Positions 16,766-25,792 of a stretch of DNA of 41,880 nt are shown in pieces. Positions within the stretch are counted from its first letter, which is position 1. Every line of letters begins with the position of its first letter. Position numbers and translations under genes: made by a program. The stretch is taken from NCBI GenBank assembly GCA_031275325.1, contig JAISOX010000082.1:1-41880 (forward strand), given 5' to 3'. The notes beneath the pieces are model-generated. The model saw only the letters and a program-made list of their open reading frames with translations, was not told the DNA's origin and did no database searches. The stretch is from Treponema sp. (lineage in GTDB: Bacteria > Spirochaetota > Spirochaetia > Treponematales > Breznakiellaceae).

Positions 16766-17251
16766 TTTTACCTCCTTATGGCTTCCCCTTGGAATGAACC
16801 GTTACCGAACCCAAGTCTCTTGCGCGGAGACCCGGCTCTCTGAACCGGAAACCCGGGTTTCTTGCGCGGAGACCCGGCTCCGCAAGCTCAAGACCTCAGT
16901 CCCACGCCTTTCGATTGTACTACGGGTTCCTCAAAACCGCAAGCGCGGGAACAGTGCAAAGGGCCGGGAATTACCCGGTTTCTTCAAGCCTTGAACCGGG
17001 CAGGCCCTGTCCCGCAGGCGATGCCCCTTCAGTTTCCTGCGCAAAATCCGGCGCTTTACCCTTCCGCAGATCCCCCCTGCCGGTAACTGCATCGGTGATG
17101 AAGCCAAGGCGGAACTGGTCAGGCGGTATCAAAACTACAACCCGGTCTTGCTCCAACAGGCGGTTCACCGGGCAGTGTGATGCGCAGGATGGAGCGGAAC
17201 CGCGGAGCGGTCCTCCTGCGCCTCATCAAGAAGAAACGGCCCGTGAAAGCC
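16766..17251. other. Gene-free stretch with array C and a possible gene remnant
   Basis: About 490 bp between two minus-strand genes. It contains the 21-bp array at 16818-16880. On the plus strand, 17088-17180 reads as a plausible protein tail (GDEAKAELVRRYQNYNPVLL...) ending in TGA, without any upstream start or family match. This may be a decayed C-terminus, but the evidence is thin. Confidence 0.35.
16818..16880. repeat. Tandem array C: 21-bp unit, three copies
   Basis: Units at 16818, 16839 and 16860 are exactly 21 bp. Units 1 and 3 are identical (TCTTGCGCGGAGACCCGGCTC in two halves: TCTTGCGCGG + AGACCCGGCTC). The middle unit is diverged but keeps TCT, CGG and ACCCGG at the same offsets. 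Confidence 0.8.
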
Positions 17252-19129
17252 TCAGGCCGCGTGCTGGTTTTGTCCGGCTAATTGCTTCGCCTTATCCAGG
17301 GACGCTTCAATATGGCGGCTCGCCAGCCGCACCTCTTGCACCTGTTCCCGTACTTCTTGGGAAATACGTTTCAGGGATTCCACTTCTTTATGGATCACAT
17401 CACTCCCCTGGTGTATGGCCCCGGTTCCCTCCCGGACCTGCTCTGTCATGTGTTCGATTACCTTCAAGCCTTCAAGAATCCGGCTTCCTCCTGCAGACTG
17501 TTCCTCCACTGCCTGGTATATGAGCCCGAAGGAACGGTTCATGGCGTTTATTTCATTGAAAATACGCTCCATGGCGATCATGGTTTCACCGGAGGCTTCC
17601 GTTACCTGTCCGATAGCCCCTTCCATGGCCTTGATTTCCCCGGAGATGTTTCCGGACTCCTTACTGGAAAGCTCCGCCAGCTTACGGATTTCCCCTGCCA
17701 CTACGGCAAACCCCCGGCCTGCTTCCCCGGCATGAGCCGCCTCTATGGCCGCGTTCATGGCTAAAATATTGGTTTGGGCCGCAATATTGGCAATGGTCAG
17801 GTTTGCATTCCCCAGGGCTTTGGACTGGCTCTGAATCTGTTCCACTTCGTTGTTGAGCCGGCGGAGTAACTTTTGCCCTGCTTCGGAGGAAGCGCTGAGG
17901 ATGGCGATCGTCTCTCCCCCCTGGGTAGCTGCCGAACGGACCGAGGCAATGTTTTTCACCATAAGGGCTATAGCCGCAGAAGATTCGTTAATCTGGGAAC
18001 CCTGGGTCTTGACCGCCTGGTCGAGGGACCTGATGTGGGCAATAATGTCCGCGATGGAACCCGCGGTCTGCTTGACCGATTGCAGCTGGGAATCGGCCTT
18101 GGTCTGTACCGCATCCATAGAACCGGTAATGAGTTCCAGATCTGCCGAGGATTGGGTTACGATGCTGGAGAGGCCCTTGCTGGTAGCGGCTATCTGGGCC
18201 AGATGGTCATTGCGGCTGTCGTCCATAGCTTTGCGGAGGCTGTCCCGTATGAGTACCAAGGCCCGCTGCATACTGCCGATTTCATCAGCTCTCAGGCGCT
18301 GTACGGCCACCTCAAAATTGAGGGCTGCCAGGGATTGGGCAATATGTTCCACCTCTTTTATGGGGGTGATGAGGGAGGAAGCCACGAGAAACGCCAAGGC
18401 CCCTGCCACGATAATCATCACGAACAAAGCCAGGGCCAATGCGGTTTGCGCGCGCTGTTCCAGGGCTTTTATGAAGGATATATCGTAATCCAGCCCTAAG
18501 ATGCTTACTACCGCGCCGTCTTTGATTATGGGGAGGAACCCGGATACCAAAACCCCCCACTGGCTCGTTACCGGAGTTTGGCTTACCTGTATGGTTTGGG
18601 TTTGGCATACCGTATCCAGCTCTGCCCCTAAAGCGTCGGTCCCATACAGCTCGTTGAGCCGCTGGAGGCCGTCATCGTTGTACACCTGGCCCAGGTGATC
18701 CTCCCCTAATAAGACCAGATCTGAATCCACCAGGAAGCGGTATTGGCCGTTCACCGGTTCCAGCACATAAATAGAAGCAAGCCCAAAGGCTTCCGCGATA
18801 GCGCGGAGATCCTGGTTGGTTTTCCAGAACGCCCCGGAGGCTCTCTCTGGTTCCGCGGCCAGGTATGCCCGGACATGCTGCTGGGGATGGGTAGTTTTCC
18901 ACAGGATGTACTCTTCCCGGGCCGCGGTTCCCTGCGCCCTCAGATAGGCAGGATCCGCCAATACCGGGTATTGGACCGTAATCATGGCCCCGGTCCGCTT
19001 CAGGGTATCCTGGTAGCTTTCTTTGATATAATCACGATAGGGGAAATACAGGATCAACCCCGCCCCCAACGCAGAAATCGTACTTAATCCGATAAAAATC
19101 ACAAAAAACCGTGTTTTAAGGCTCCTCAT
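17252..19129 (-). CDS. Methyl-accepting chemotaxis protein (transmembrane receptor)
   Basis: 625 aa. TM1 is at about 8-29, followed by a periplasmic sensor of about 200 residues (Cache-like by length, with [18 protein letters not shown] and a region near LGLDYDISF leading into TM2). TM2 is at about 228-252 ([20 protein letters not shown]), then a HAMP linker to about 305 ([22 protein letters not shown]). The signalling domain has the conserved hairpin tip [29 protein letters not shown] split around residues 460-490. It senses an unknown ligand and acts on CheA/CheW. AAGGAGG precedes ATG 19129. No che genes are adjacent. Twin receivers lie 14 kb away. Confidence 0.93.
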   Translation of the reverse strand: MRSLKTRFFVIFIGLSTISALGAGLILYFPYRDYIKESYQDTLKRTGAMITVQYPVLADPAYLRAQGTAAREEYILWKTTHPQQHVRAYLAAEPERASGAFWKTNQDLRAIAEAFGLASIYVLEPVNGQYRFLVDSDLVLLGEDHLGQVYNDDGLQRLNELYGTDALGAELDTVCQTQTIQVSQTPVTSQWGVLVSGFLPIIKDGAVVSILGLDYDISFIKALEQRAQTALALALFVMIIVAGALAFLVASSLITPIKEVEHIAQSLAALNFEVAVQRLRADEIGSMQRALVLIRDSLRKAMDDSRNDHLAQIAATSKGLSSIVTQSSADLELITGSMDAVQTKADSQLQSVKQTAGSIADIIAHIRSLDQAVKTQGSQINESSAAIALMVKNIASVRSAATQGGETIAILSASSEAGQKLLRRLNNEVEQIQSQSKALGNANLTIANIAAQTNILAMNAAIEAAHAGEAGRGFAVVAGEIRKLAELSSKESGNISGEIKAMEGAIGQVTEASGETMIAMERIFNEINAMNRSFGLIYQAVEEQSAGGSRILEGLKVIEHMTEQVREGTGAIHQGSDVIHKEVESLKRISQEVREQVQEVRLASRHIEASLDKAKQLAGQNQHAA

Positions 19130-19295
19130 GGCACCCTCCTTGACAACACTTTTAGTATAGTAAGACCTGGTTCACTATGCTACCTGTTTTATCAAAAAAG
19201 GGGATGTTCTTTATCTCTAAAACAGGGAACAGGCCGGGGCATCCCCCCAGGCTGGATTCCCGACGCGGCAGTGCAGAGCGGCTGATCCCTGGCTT

Positions 19296-19375
19296 GGCTC
19301 CAAAGCGGCAAAGACCAGAGCCAAGGGGCGGCCCGCTTTCTTGCTGCCGCGGCCTACAGGGGGAGGAAACCCGCC
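19296..19375. repeat. Dispersed repeat, copy 2 (partner at 397-480)
   Basis: Same orientation as copy 1, sharing ggctccaaag and ggggcggcccgctttctt, and continuing with similar G-rich flanks. It lies between the divergent chemotaxis-receptor and sugar-transferase genes. Confidence 0.7.
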
Positions 19376-19400
19376 TGCATCCATGAAATGACCCCCGGTA

Positions 19401-19429
19401 TTGTCAAAACCGTTTTTTCCTATCATAGT
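19401..19429 (+). promoter_or_regulatory. Promoter of the sugar-phosphate transferase gene (possibly leaderless)
   Basis: TTGTCA (19401-19406), 17-bp spacer, CATAGT (19424-19429), then only ATAACC before ATG 19436. Transcription would begin at or within 2 nt of the start codon. No Shine-Dalgarno is present. Confidence 0.55.
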
Positions 19430-19435
19430 ATAACC

Positions 19436-20878
19436 ATGACCTTAACCGATTTTGAGCAGTGGTACCGGCTTCGATACCACCGGACCAGCTCATCTTTTAT
19501 TGCAGGGGCCTTGATTTTGTCTGATCTAGCGGGGGTGATGCTGTGCTTTGGCGCGGGGTTTTTCTGTGTAAACGCCTATGATATGGGGGTCATCAATTTT
19601 AAGTCCTTTGTTACCTATTGGCCCTATCTGCCGGTATTTATTCTGATTTTCCAGATTAGCAGCCTTTATCCCGGGGTTTCCTTGGCCCCGGCGGAAGAGC
19701 TTCGGCATTTGATTATCGCCTCGGTCATGGCTCATGGGGGGATCATTTTTTCACGGTACATTGAAGACCAGGAATTCGACGCGATTTCCGCGGCCTTTAT
19801 CATCAGCTGCGGCTTTTCTATGGTTATGCTGCTCTCCTGCCGGGGCATGATGCATATCCTGCTCCATAAAACCAGGCTGGGGGGTATTCCCGCGGTGATT
19901 TATGGAGGAGGAACCCTGGGGCGCCGCATTGTTGACCGCTTACTCCAAAGCGATCGGTTAGGATACGTGCCGGTCCTTATCCTGGATGACCGGCATGAGG
20001 AAGAAAACGCGTATCAGGACATCCCCATAATCCATGATACCCGAATCGGGCCTGAAATTGTCCGGCGTTTTAACATCAAAATGGCCATTGTCGCGATGCC
20101 TGAACTGGACCCAAAAGCCCTCACCCGCCTGATGAATCACTCCATAGCGGCCTTTCGTTATAACGTGGTGATTCCGGATTTTTTTAATGTTACCAATATC
20201 TGGATGTCCATTCGGGATTTCGATGGTATTCTGGGCTTTGTTACCAGCAATAAGCTCAAAATGCCCTGGAATTGGGCTATCAAACGGTTTATGGATATTA
20301 GTCTCATTATCATCGGCGGGCCGCTGCTGCTGCCTTTATTCGGGGTAACCGCCTTACTGGTCAAAATCAGTTCCCCAGGGCCGGTTTTATACGGCCATAC
20401 CCGGCTGGGCTTACAGGGCGTCCCGTTTAAGGCCTATAAATTCAGGTCCATGGTCATGGATGCGGATCAGCGTTTACAGGCCATCTTGGCCTCGGATCCC
20501 GCGAAGCGGGAAGAATGGGAGGCAAGCCATAAGCTGAAAGATGATCCCCGGGTAACGGGGATCGGTAAATTCCTGCGGAGAACCAGCCTGGATGAATTCC
20601 CCCAACTGATCAACATCCTCAAAGGCGAGATGAGCCTGGTGGGACCCCGGCCCATTGTGCAGGATGAGGCGCATAAATACGGCGAAGATTTTAGCCGCAT
20701 ATTTTCGGTCAAACCAGGCTTGAGCGGACTGTGGCAAGTCTCAGGCCGTTCTGATACGGACTATGGCGAGCGGGTGGCCTTGGATACCTATTACCTGCAA
20801 AGCTGGTCCGTATGGCTTGATTTATGGGTATTATACAAAACCCTGGGCGCGGTTATCCGGGGCAAAGGGGCGTATTAA
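19436..20878 (+). CDS. Undecaprenyl-phosphate sugar phosphotransferase (WbaP type)
   Basis: 480-aa membrane enzyme that starts assembly of a surface polysaccharide by moving a sugar-1-phosphate onto undecaprenyl phosphate. Four N-terminal membrane segments (about 20-135) come first. A Rossmann-like domain follows ([17 protein letters not shown], about 152-168). A fifth hydrophobic segment ([19 protein letters not shown], about 285-310) introduces the C-terminal catalytic domain with [21 protein letters not shown] and MSLVGPRP. This order is that of full-length WbaP. The sugar cannot be told. ATG 19436 is preferred over the in-frame ATG at 19388 because the promoter lies between them. Confidence 0.9.
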   Translation: MTLTDFEQWYRLRYHRTSSSFIAGALILSDLAGVMLCFGAGFFCVNAYDMGVINFKSFVTYWPYLPVFILIFQISSLYPGVSLAPAEELRHLIIASVMAHGGIIFSRYIEDQEFDAISAAFIISCGFSMVMLLSCRGMMHILLHKTRLGGIPAVIYGGGTLGRRIVDRLLQSDRLGYVPVLILDDRHEEENAYQDIPIIHDTRIGPEIVRRFNIKMAIVAMPELDPKALTRLMNHSIAAFRYNVVIPDFFNVTNIWMSIRDFDGILGFVTSNKLKMPWNWAIKRFMDISLIIIGGPLLLPLFGVTALLVKISSPGPVLYGHTRLGLQGVPFKAYKFRSMVMDADQRLQAILASDPAKREEWEASHKLKDDPRVTGIGKFLRRTSLDEFPQLINILKGEMSLVGPRPIVQDEAHKYGEDFSRIFSVKPGLSGLWQVSGRSDTDYGERVALDTYYLQSWSVWLDLWVLYKTLGAVIRGKGAY

Positions 20879-20960
20879 GGATCGCCATGGGGCTTTTTCG
20901 CCAGATCAGATGTTGGAACCGTAACCGTGGGGGTCAAGGAAAAACCGCTGCGTTGACGAG

Positions 20961-20990
20961 GGTTGTCCGGAACCTTCAGTTTCCGAACAG
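20961..20990. repeat. Dispersed hairpin element, copy 1 (partner at 24945-24977)
   Basis: TGTCCGGAA and TTCCGAACA form a 9-bp hairpin with one mismatch around CCTTCAG. A closely similar sequence (GTTGTTCGGAAACTTC then GTTTCC..CGAAC) is at 24945. Located just before the ribosome site of the next gene. Confidence 0.65.
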
Positions 20991-21021
20991 GCCGCATACA
21001 TTACATTTAAGGAAGAACATG

Positions 21022-21813
21022 ATGAATCTAAGGGGTTTCCGCGTGTGCGCCCTCCTGGGGATCCTCCTCATAGGCAGGGTCCCCCTCAAGGGGGAGCATC
21101 GTTCTTTTGACCTGCTCTTTCCCCGGCTTGATGAAGCTGCCAAAAGGCAGGTCTTTTCACCGGAAGGCTGTGTGGTATCTACCCGAACCGCTGCAGGCTT
21201 GACCTTATTAGCTGCCTCCGCATTGGACCCGGCTATTTCCGGTTCCGTACTTAATCAGGATCCTGCATACCTCACTGAATCCCTGCTGGTTATTCCCACG
21301 GCTAAACCGGTTTCCTTTATCCGTATTTATAATGCCATGGGCAATATCCAGGATTTGAAAGGCCGTTTATACTATTCCGATAGTCGGCATGAGGATATCC
21401 CCCTGTTTGAAGACGCCACCCGGATTGCCAGTTCCAAGAAGCTTTCCCCCATTCCCGATCCGCCTCAGGCCGCATCAGTACCAGCATCGGAAACCATGTA
21501 TATTCGCCTCAAGGATGTTAATTTCGGGAATTCCTACTACCGGGCTGATATTACCGTGAATGGATGGGGTTTAGTATACACCTTATCCAATTTTAAGAGT
21601 CTCACCTACCTATTTATCCCGGTAATTAAAGAAAATAAATTCATCGCCCAACTGTATTTTGAACCCATTGCCGAAGGGGTATTAGTGTACAGCCTTGCAG
21701 GTACGGATGTATCGGACTTTATCGCCTCCAAGATTGACATCCCTTCGGCTATCAGGAAACGATTGGACGTCATCGTTCAATGGATGACTGACGGCATCAC
21801 CGCGGCCCCTTAG
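21022..21813 (+). CDS. Predicted secreted protein of unknown function
   Basis: 263 aa with an N-terminal hydrophobic segment (CALLGILLIGRV, about 8-20) that could be a signal peptide. The rest is beta-rich and soluble-looking: LDPAISGSVL, PAKPVSFIRIYNAMGNIQ, KGRLYYSDSR, YRADITVNGWGLVYTL. It may belong to the spirochaete-centred DUF6675 group, but that is from memory and uncertain. AAGGAAG precedes ATG 21022 by 7-8 nt; the ATG at 21019 is an equal alternative. It follows the sugar transferase by 143 bp with no clear promoter or terminator between, so co-transcription is possible. Its stop overlaps the stop of the converging alr gene. Confidence 0.7.
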   Translation: MNLRGFRVCALLGILLIGRVPLKGEHRSFDLLFPRLDEAAKRQVFSPEGCVVSTRTAAGLTLLAASALDPAISGSVLNQDPAYLTESLLVIPTAKPVSFIRIYNAMGNIQDLKGRLYYSDSRHEDIPLFEDATRIASSKKLSPIPDPPQAASVPASETMYIRLKDVNFGNSYYRADITVNGWGLVYTLSNFKSLTYLFIPVIKENKFIAQLYFEPIAEGVLVYSLAGTDVSDFIASKIDIPSAIRKRLDVIVQWMTDGITAAP

Positions 21814-22925
21814 CAATACAACCGGGGAACCCGTTTATTGATAGTACAGGTAATCTCATAAGGAATGGTATGGAGTTTTACCGCGAGATCCCCGGCGCTC
21901 AAGGCTCCCTGGGTACCGCCAAAGATGATCACCGGATCCCAGCGGCGCACCTCAGTATCCTGCCCAAGATCCACCATACATTGATCCATACAAATCCTTC
22001 CTGCCACAGGGTATAGGGTTCCCCGGATAAGGACCTGAAGCGTACCGCTTAATCCCCGAGGCAGCCCATCACCGTACCCTACCGGCAGGGTGGCAATCAT
22101 CCGATCCGTTGGGGCAATCCAGGTTCCTCCATAGGAAAGGGCTTCTCCCTGGGCAACTTTTTTGATAAACCCCACCGAAGTAACCAGGTCCATCACCGGT
22201 TCCAGCTGCGCCAAGGATGCTAATGCTGCAGAAGGAGGGTATCCGTACAGGAGGATTCCGGGCCGTACCATATCGAAATACGCATCCTCATGCAACAAGA
22301 CCGCCCCTGAGTTGGCGGCGTGTACTATGCCGGTATCAAAACCAGCCTTTCTGATGGCGTCCAGGGCTTCATTAAACCGGGCAAGCTGTTTTTGGGTATA
22401 GGCGAGGCCATCCGTTGCAGGCGAATCTGCCTTGGCCAAATGGGTGGCAGTACCCCTGTAGTGTAACGACGGAAATGAGGCGATATAAGCAGCCAGCGCT
22501 GCCGCGGCTTCAGGAGGGCAGCCTATCCGGCCCATACCAGTATCGATCTTGAGATGCACCTGGAGGCGTACCCCTGCCCGGTCAGCTGCCGCAGCAAGCG
22601 CCTGCGCGCATTCCCTATCCGCGATAAAGGGGCTGAGCTTATATGCCGCGAGTTCGTCCAGTTCTTCTGGGAGGGGAATGGAAAAGAGCAGGATAGGGGC
22701 GTCTATTCCCGCCTTCCGCAGCTCCGCTCCTTCCTGGACCGTGGCAACTGCCAGAACCGCGGCCCCTAAGCGCAGGGCTTCTTGCGCAATGGGTATTGCC
22801 CCATGGCCATAGCCATCGGCTTTGACGGGCATACAAAGCAGCGGCTTTGAACCTATACGATTCCGGACTGTTTCGATGTTCTTTCTCAAGCGGTCCACAT
22901 GTATCAATGCTCGGGTGGCTCTCAT
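21810..22925 (-). CDS. alr: Alanine racemase
   Basis: 371-aa PLP enzyme making D-alanine for peptidoglycan. The PLP lysine is K35 in VKADGYGHG and the second catalytic residue is Y265 in ALSYGGTW. VRPGILLYG and GRICMDQCMVDLG are also typical. ATG 22925 fits family N-termini (RATRALIHVD) better than the TTG codons 30 bp upstream. It has no Shine-Dalgarno, and a promoter ends 7 nt before the ATG. TTAG at 21810-21813 is the stop of both this gene (TAA) and the converging gene (TAG). Confidence 0.95.
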   Translation of the reverse strand: MRATRALIHVDRLRKNIETVRNRIGSKPLLCMPVKADGYGHGAIPIAQEALRLGAAVLAVATVQEGAELRKAGIDAPILLFSIPLPEELDELAAYKLSPFIADRECAQALAAAADRAGVRLQVHLKIDTGMGRIGCPPEAAAALAAYIASFPSLHYRGTATHLAKADSPATDGLAYTQKQLARFNEALDAIRKAGFDTGIVHAANSGAVLLHEDAYFDMVRPGILLYGYPPSAALASLAQLEPVMDLVTSVGFIKKVAQGEALSYGGTWIAPTDRMIATLPVGYGDGLPRGLSGTLQVLIRGTLYPVAGRICMDQCMVDLGQDTEVRRWDPVIIFGGTQGALSAGDLAVKLHTIPYEITCTINKRVPRLYC

Positions 22926-22932
22926 AAGTATG

Positions 22933-22961
22933 AGTCTAAAGAATTGTAGCAACAAAGTAAA
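22933..22961 (-). promoter_or_regulatory. Promoter of alr (possibly leaderless)
   Basis: Minus strand: TTTACT (22961-22956), 17-bp spacer, TAGACT (22938-22933), then 7 nt to ATG 22925. Transcription would begin at or beside the start codon. Confidence 0.5.
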
Positions 22962-23042
22962 TGTCTTAGGACTTTCCCGGTTCCTTTGGGATTTGTTGAT
23001 TCTCTAGGGCCTTTTTATAGGTTATTAATCGAGTATGCTGTG

Positions 23043-23274
23043 GTGCTTTGAGTGAGGATTGCGGGGCGTTGAGCGGGGGCTGTGATGCTTTGAGTGAAGA
23101 TCAGGCTGCTGCGATAAGCCTTCGCAGGGTGCTGCGATAGGCCTTCGTATGGGGCGTTGAACAGAGACTACGAGGCATTGAGCAGGGACTATGCTTTGAG
23201 TGAGGATTACGGGGTGTTGAGTGGGGACTATGGCGCTTTAAGTGAAGATTGCGGGGCGTTAAGTGAGGGTCTTA
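23043..23274. repeat. Tandem array D: degenerate 21-bp unit, about 11 copies
   Basis: Units follow two alternating themes, GCTTTGAGTGAGGATTGCG and GGGCGTTGAGCGGGGACTATG, at 21-bp spacing, with two 23-bp units (ctgctgcgata...ccttcg, 23106-23151) and one shortened 18-bp unit (23194-23211). The final unit ends at 23274, inside the stop codon of the gene on the minus strand. No gene is seen in 22962-23271. Confidence 0.85.
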
Positions 23275-23754
23275 TAGTTTTTTGATAAAAAGACTAAAGG
23301 CATGCAAACCTAGCGTGAGCACCACGGTAACTATAGCCCCTGCAGTCATAACCCCCAGGATCACAGCGATCATGGTTTTACCTTTGCTGATACCGAGCAC
23401 CCAGGCCCCCAAGGTTCCGGTCCACGCGCCGGTAACCGGAAGGGGTATGGCCACAAACGCAGCTATCCCAAGCCACCCCCATTTGCGTACCCCTTTATGG
23501 AGTTTGAGCCGAGCTCGCTCCACAAAACGGTCAAAAAAATTCCGGTACCAAGCCATAACAAGCAGGCATTTATGCAGCGTTGAAAGGAAAAGCCAGCACG
23601 CAGGAGCTACCAAGGCGTTGATGGCCACGGCAAAGGGGTAGGCCCAGTACCAGGGTAAACCGGAAGCTATGGCAAAGGGAATTCCTCCTCGGAGTTCGGA
23701 AATCGGCAGGAACGAGAGGAGGGCAGTCCATACCAAGATGGAAGGCGTATTCAT
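23272..23754 (-). CDS. Small multidrug-export-type membrane protein (COG2426-like)
   Basis: 160-aa inner-membrane protein with four or five hydrophobic segments. It resembles the small multi-drug export family (Sm_multidrug_ex) by pattern: an opening LSFLPISELRGGIPFAI, a Pro-rich AIPLPVTGAWTGTLGAW segment near 105-120 and a C-terminal transmembrane helix. The substrate is unknown and the family name is not strong evidence for drug export. ATG 23754 has a TAGGT-type site upstream. Its stop codon is the last part of array D. Confidence 0.75.
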   Translation of the reverse strand: MNTPSILVWTALLSFLPISELRGGIPFAIASGLPWYWAYPFAVAINALVAPACWLFLSTLHKCLLVMAWYRNFFDRFVERARLKLHKGVRKWGWLGIAAFVAIPLPVTGAWTGTLGAWVLGISKGKTMIAVILGVMTAGAIVTVVLTLGLHAFSLFIKKL

Positions 23755-23912
23755 TTTATAAACCTACCAGAAAAGCCGGATCGAATCTACTATGGTTCCT
23801 GCCTTTGGAGCGACACCAGTCTTAGGAAAAAACTATTTTCTTGACCCCCTGGAACTTGCATAGTACCTTTAATGAACACAGGTATAATCCTAATAAATTG
23901 ATGGAGCAAAAC

Positions 23913-24929
23913 ATGAAAAAAACGCTTTTATGGGGATTTGCAGGACTGTTGGCCTTCAGCATAGTAGGCTGCAATAAAACCAACCCTGCCGGTTCTGGGA
24001 CAAGGGCAGCAACGGAAACAAAAACCTTTACGTTGAAAATGTCTACCCAGTTGAACGAAACCAGTCCGATTGTAGAAGGTTTTAAGGAATGGGCAAAGAA
24101 CGTGGAAGCCAAAACACAAGGGGGCATTACCATCCAAGTGTATCCTTCCGCCCAGTTGGGGAGCGATGAGGATGTGATCGAGCAGGCGATTCAAGGGGTT
24201 AATGTGGCGGTTCTCACCGACGGCGGACGCATGGGCAACTATGTAAAGGAAATTGGGATTATCGGTATGCCCTATATTGCGGATACCTATGATGAGCTCG
24301 TACAGATTACCCAGACCAAGATTTTTATGGAATGGGAGGAAAAACTGGCATCCGAGAACGGGATCCGGGTGCTTGCCTTTAACTGGTACGATGGGCCCCG
24401 GCATTTTCTCACCAATATTCCGGTTACTACGCCGGCTGACTTAAAGGGCCAGCGAATTCGTACTCCCGGCGCCCCAGTATGGGCGAAGTCGGTGGAGGCT
24501 ATGGGAGCCACCCCCATTGCCATGGGCTGGAATGATTCCTATAACGCCATTCAGTCCAAGTCGATTGACGGCGCTGAAGCCCAGCATACCGCTACTTTTG
24601 GCGCGCGCCTCTATGAAGTAGTCAAATATATCGATAAAACAGCCCATTTCCAGCTTGCCAACGGTATTATTGTTGGGGAAAAATGGTTTTCCAGGCTGCC
24701 TGCCGAGTATCAACAGATTTTGATAGAGGAATGCCGGGCAGCGGCGTCTGAAAATGCCCGGCTGGTGGAGCGGGTTGCGGATGATTACGAAAATCAGATG
24801 ATTGACAAAGGCATGGTGGTAGTTGTCCCAGACCAGGATGCATTCAAAGCGGCGGCAGAAGCGGCGTATACGGCCCTGGAATTTACTTCTTTGCGGGATC
24901 AAATTTACGCTGAATTAGGAAAAGAATAG
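23913..24929 (+). CDS. TRAP transporter solute-binding lipoprotein (DctP family)
   Basis: 338 aa. A signal with lipobox FSIVGC (Cys at about 20) means the receptor is tethered to the membrane rather than free in the periplasm. The DctP fold is seen in FTLKMSTQLNETSPIVEGFKEW split across 40-62, IQVYPSAQLGSDEDVIEQ, and the carboxylate-binding region DLKGQRIRTPGAPVW with the usual arginine. It delivers an organic acid or sugar acid to the DctQ/DctM permease encoded next. GGAG lies 7 nt before ATG 23913, and a perfect TATAAT (23883-23888) lies 24 nt upstream without a good -35, so an activator may be needed. Confidence 0.92.
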   Translation: MKKTLLWGFAGLLAFSIVGCNKTNPAGSGTRAATETKTFTLKMSTQLNETSPIVEGFKEWAKNVEAKTQGGITIQVYPSAQLGSDEDVIEQAIQGVNVAVLTDGGRMGNYVKEIGIIGMPYIADTYDELVQITQTKIFMEWEEKLASENGIRVLAFNWYDGPRHFLTNIPVTTPADLKGQRIRTPGAPVWAKSVEAMGATPIAMGWNDSYNAIQSKSIDGAEAQHTATFGARLYEVVKYIDKTAHFQLANGIIVGEKWFSRLPAEYQQILIEECRAAASENARLVERVADDYENQMIDKGMVVVVPDQDAFKAAAEAAYTALEFTSLRDQIYAELGKE

Positions 24930-25291
24930 CAATTTGAAAGATGAGCGTTGTTCGGAAACTTCCGTTTCCATCGAACCAAAGGTTCGCCCCATTTCGCTCA
25001 AAATACGGCAATTTCGCAGCCGGTGAATCCAAGGTTCGTTGACGGGTAATTGCATGACTTGAAACGGACTTGAGTCCGCGACAACCAACCGGATTGTCGA
25101 ACAAGTCTGGTATCTAGGCAGTCCAACGCCTGTTTTTTGTATGCAGCAGGGAAAAGGTACATAACCAAGATAAGGATAGACATAACGGGAACAGGGTATC
25201 GCCAGGTTTATCGCCAGGACTGAATAGGTACTTGAAGAATGGTTGGCTAATTTTTTGGTAATAGGACCAAAGGCTTGGAGAGGAGGCTCTT
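24930..25291. other. Hairpin-rich gap inside the TRAP operon, with dispersed element copy 2
   Basis: 362 bp between dctP-like and dctQ-like genes without a gene. It holds the hairpin repeat at 24945-24977 (GGAAAC/GTTTCC, partner at 20961), a CGGACTTGAGTCCG palindrome (about 25064-25077), and a GGATTGTCGAAC/GTTGTCG-type segment. In TRAP operons such a gap often carries mRNA-processing or attenuating structures that make the receptor more abundant than the permease. That use is inferred. Confidence 0.6.
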
Positions 25292-25792
25292 GTGAAGCAG
25301 ATACAAATAGTGTACCGGTGGTTCTGTAAAATCGAAGCATCGATCGTTTCGATATTTGTGGCGGCCATCACCTTTTTAGTGTTTATTTCCGCGGTGGCGC
25401 GAAGCATCAAACATCCCTTGAATTGGGCCCAGGATGTATCGCTGCTCTTATTTGCGTGGGTGGTATTTTTGGGAGCGGATCTGGCGCTTCGGAAAGCAGA
25501 TTTTGTACGGGTGGATATGTTGGTGAGTCATTTTCCCGCAAAAGTGCAAAAAATTTTGTATTACCTTATGTACCTCTTGGCTATTGGCTTCTTGGGAATC
25601 CTCGTGGTTTATGGGTTTCCCTTGAGTATAGACAATGCAAAGCGCTTGTTTCAAACCTTGGGTATCAGTTATTCCTGGGCAACCATCAGCGCCCCGATTG
25701 GTTCAATACTGCTCATCGTTACCATCATATTAAAACTCATCGCTCATTGGAAAGATAAGAAAATCCTGCTTCAGAGTAAGGAGGCGATTTAA
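25292..25792 (+). CDS. TRAP transporter small permease subunit (DctQ family)
   Basis: 166 aa with four membrane helices (about 17-38, 48-70, 88-110, 130-152). The DctQ pattern NWAQDVSLLLFAWVVFLGADLALRKADFVRVD lies around 45-75. GTG start at 25292 behind GAGAGGAGG with 5-6 nt spacing. Its stop overlaps the first base of the dctM-like start codon by one nucleotide, so the two subunits are translationally coupled. It forms the permease complex with DctM. Confidence 0.92.
   Translation: MKQIQIVYRWFCKIEASIVSIFVAAITFLVFISAVARSIKHPLNWAQDVSLLLFAWVVFLGADLALRKADFVRVDMLVSHFPAKVQKILYYLMYLLAIGFLGILVVYGFPLSIDNAKRLFQTLGISYSWATISAPIGSILLIVTIILKLIAHWKDKKILLQSKEAI

Noticed and set aside
17088-17180. Transposase or integrase C-terminal remnant
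   Set aside because: About 30 residues look protein-like, but no motif, start or inverted repeats support a mobile element.
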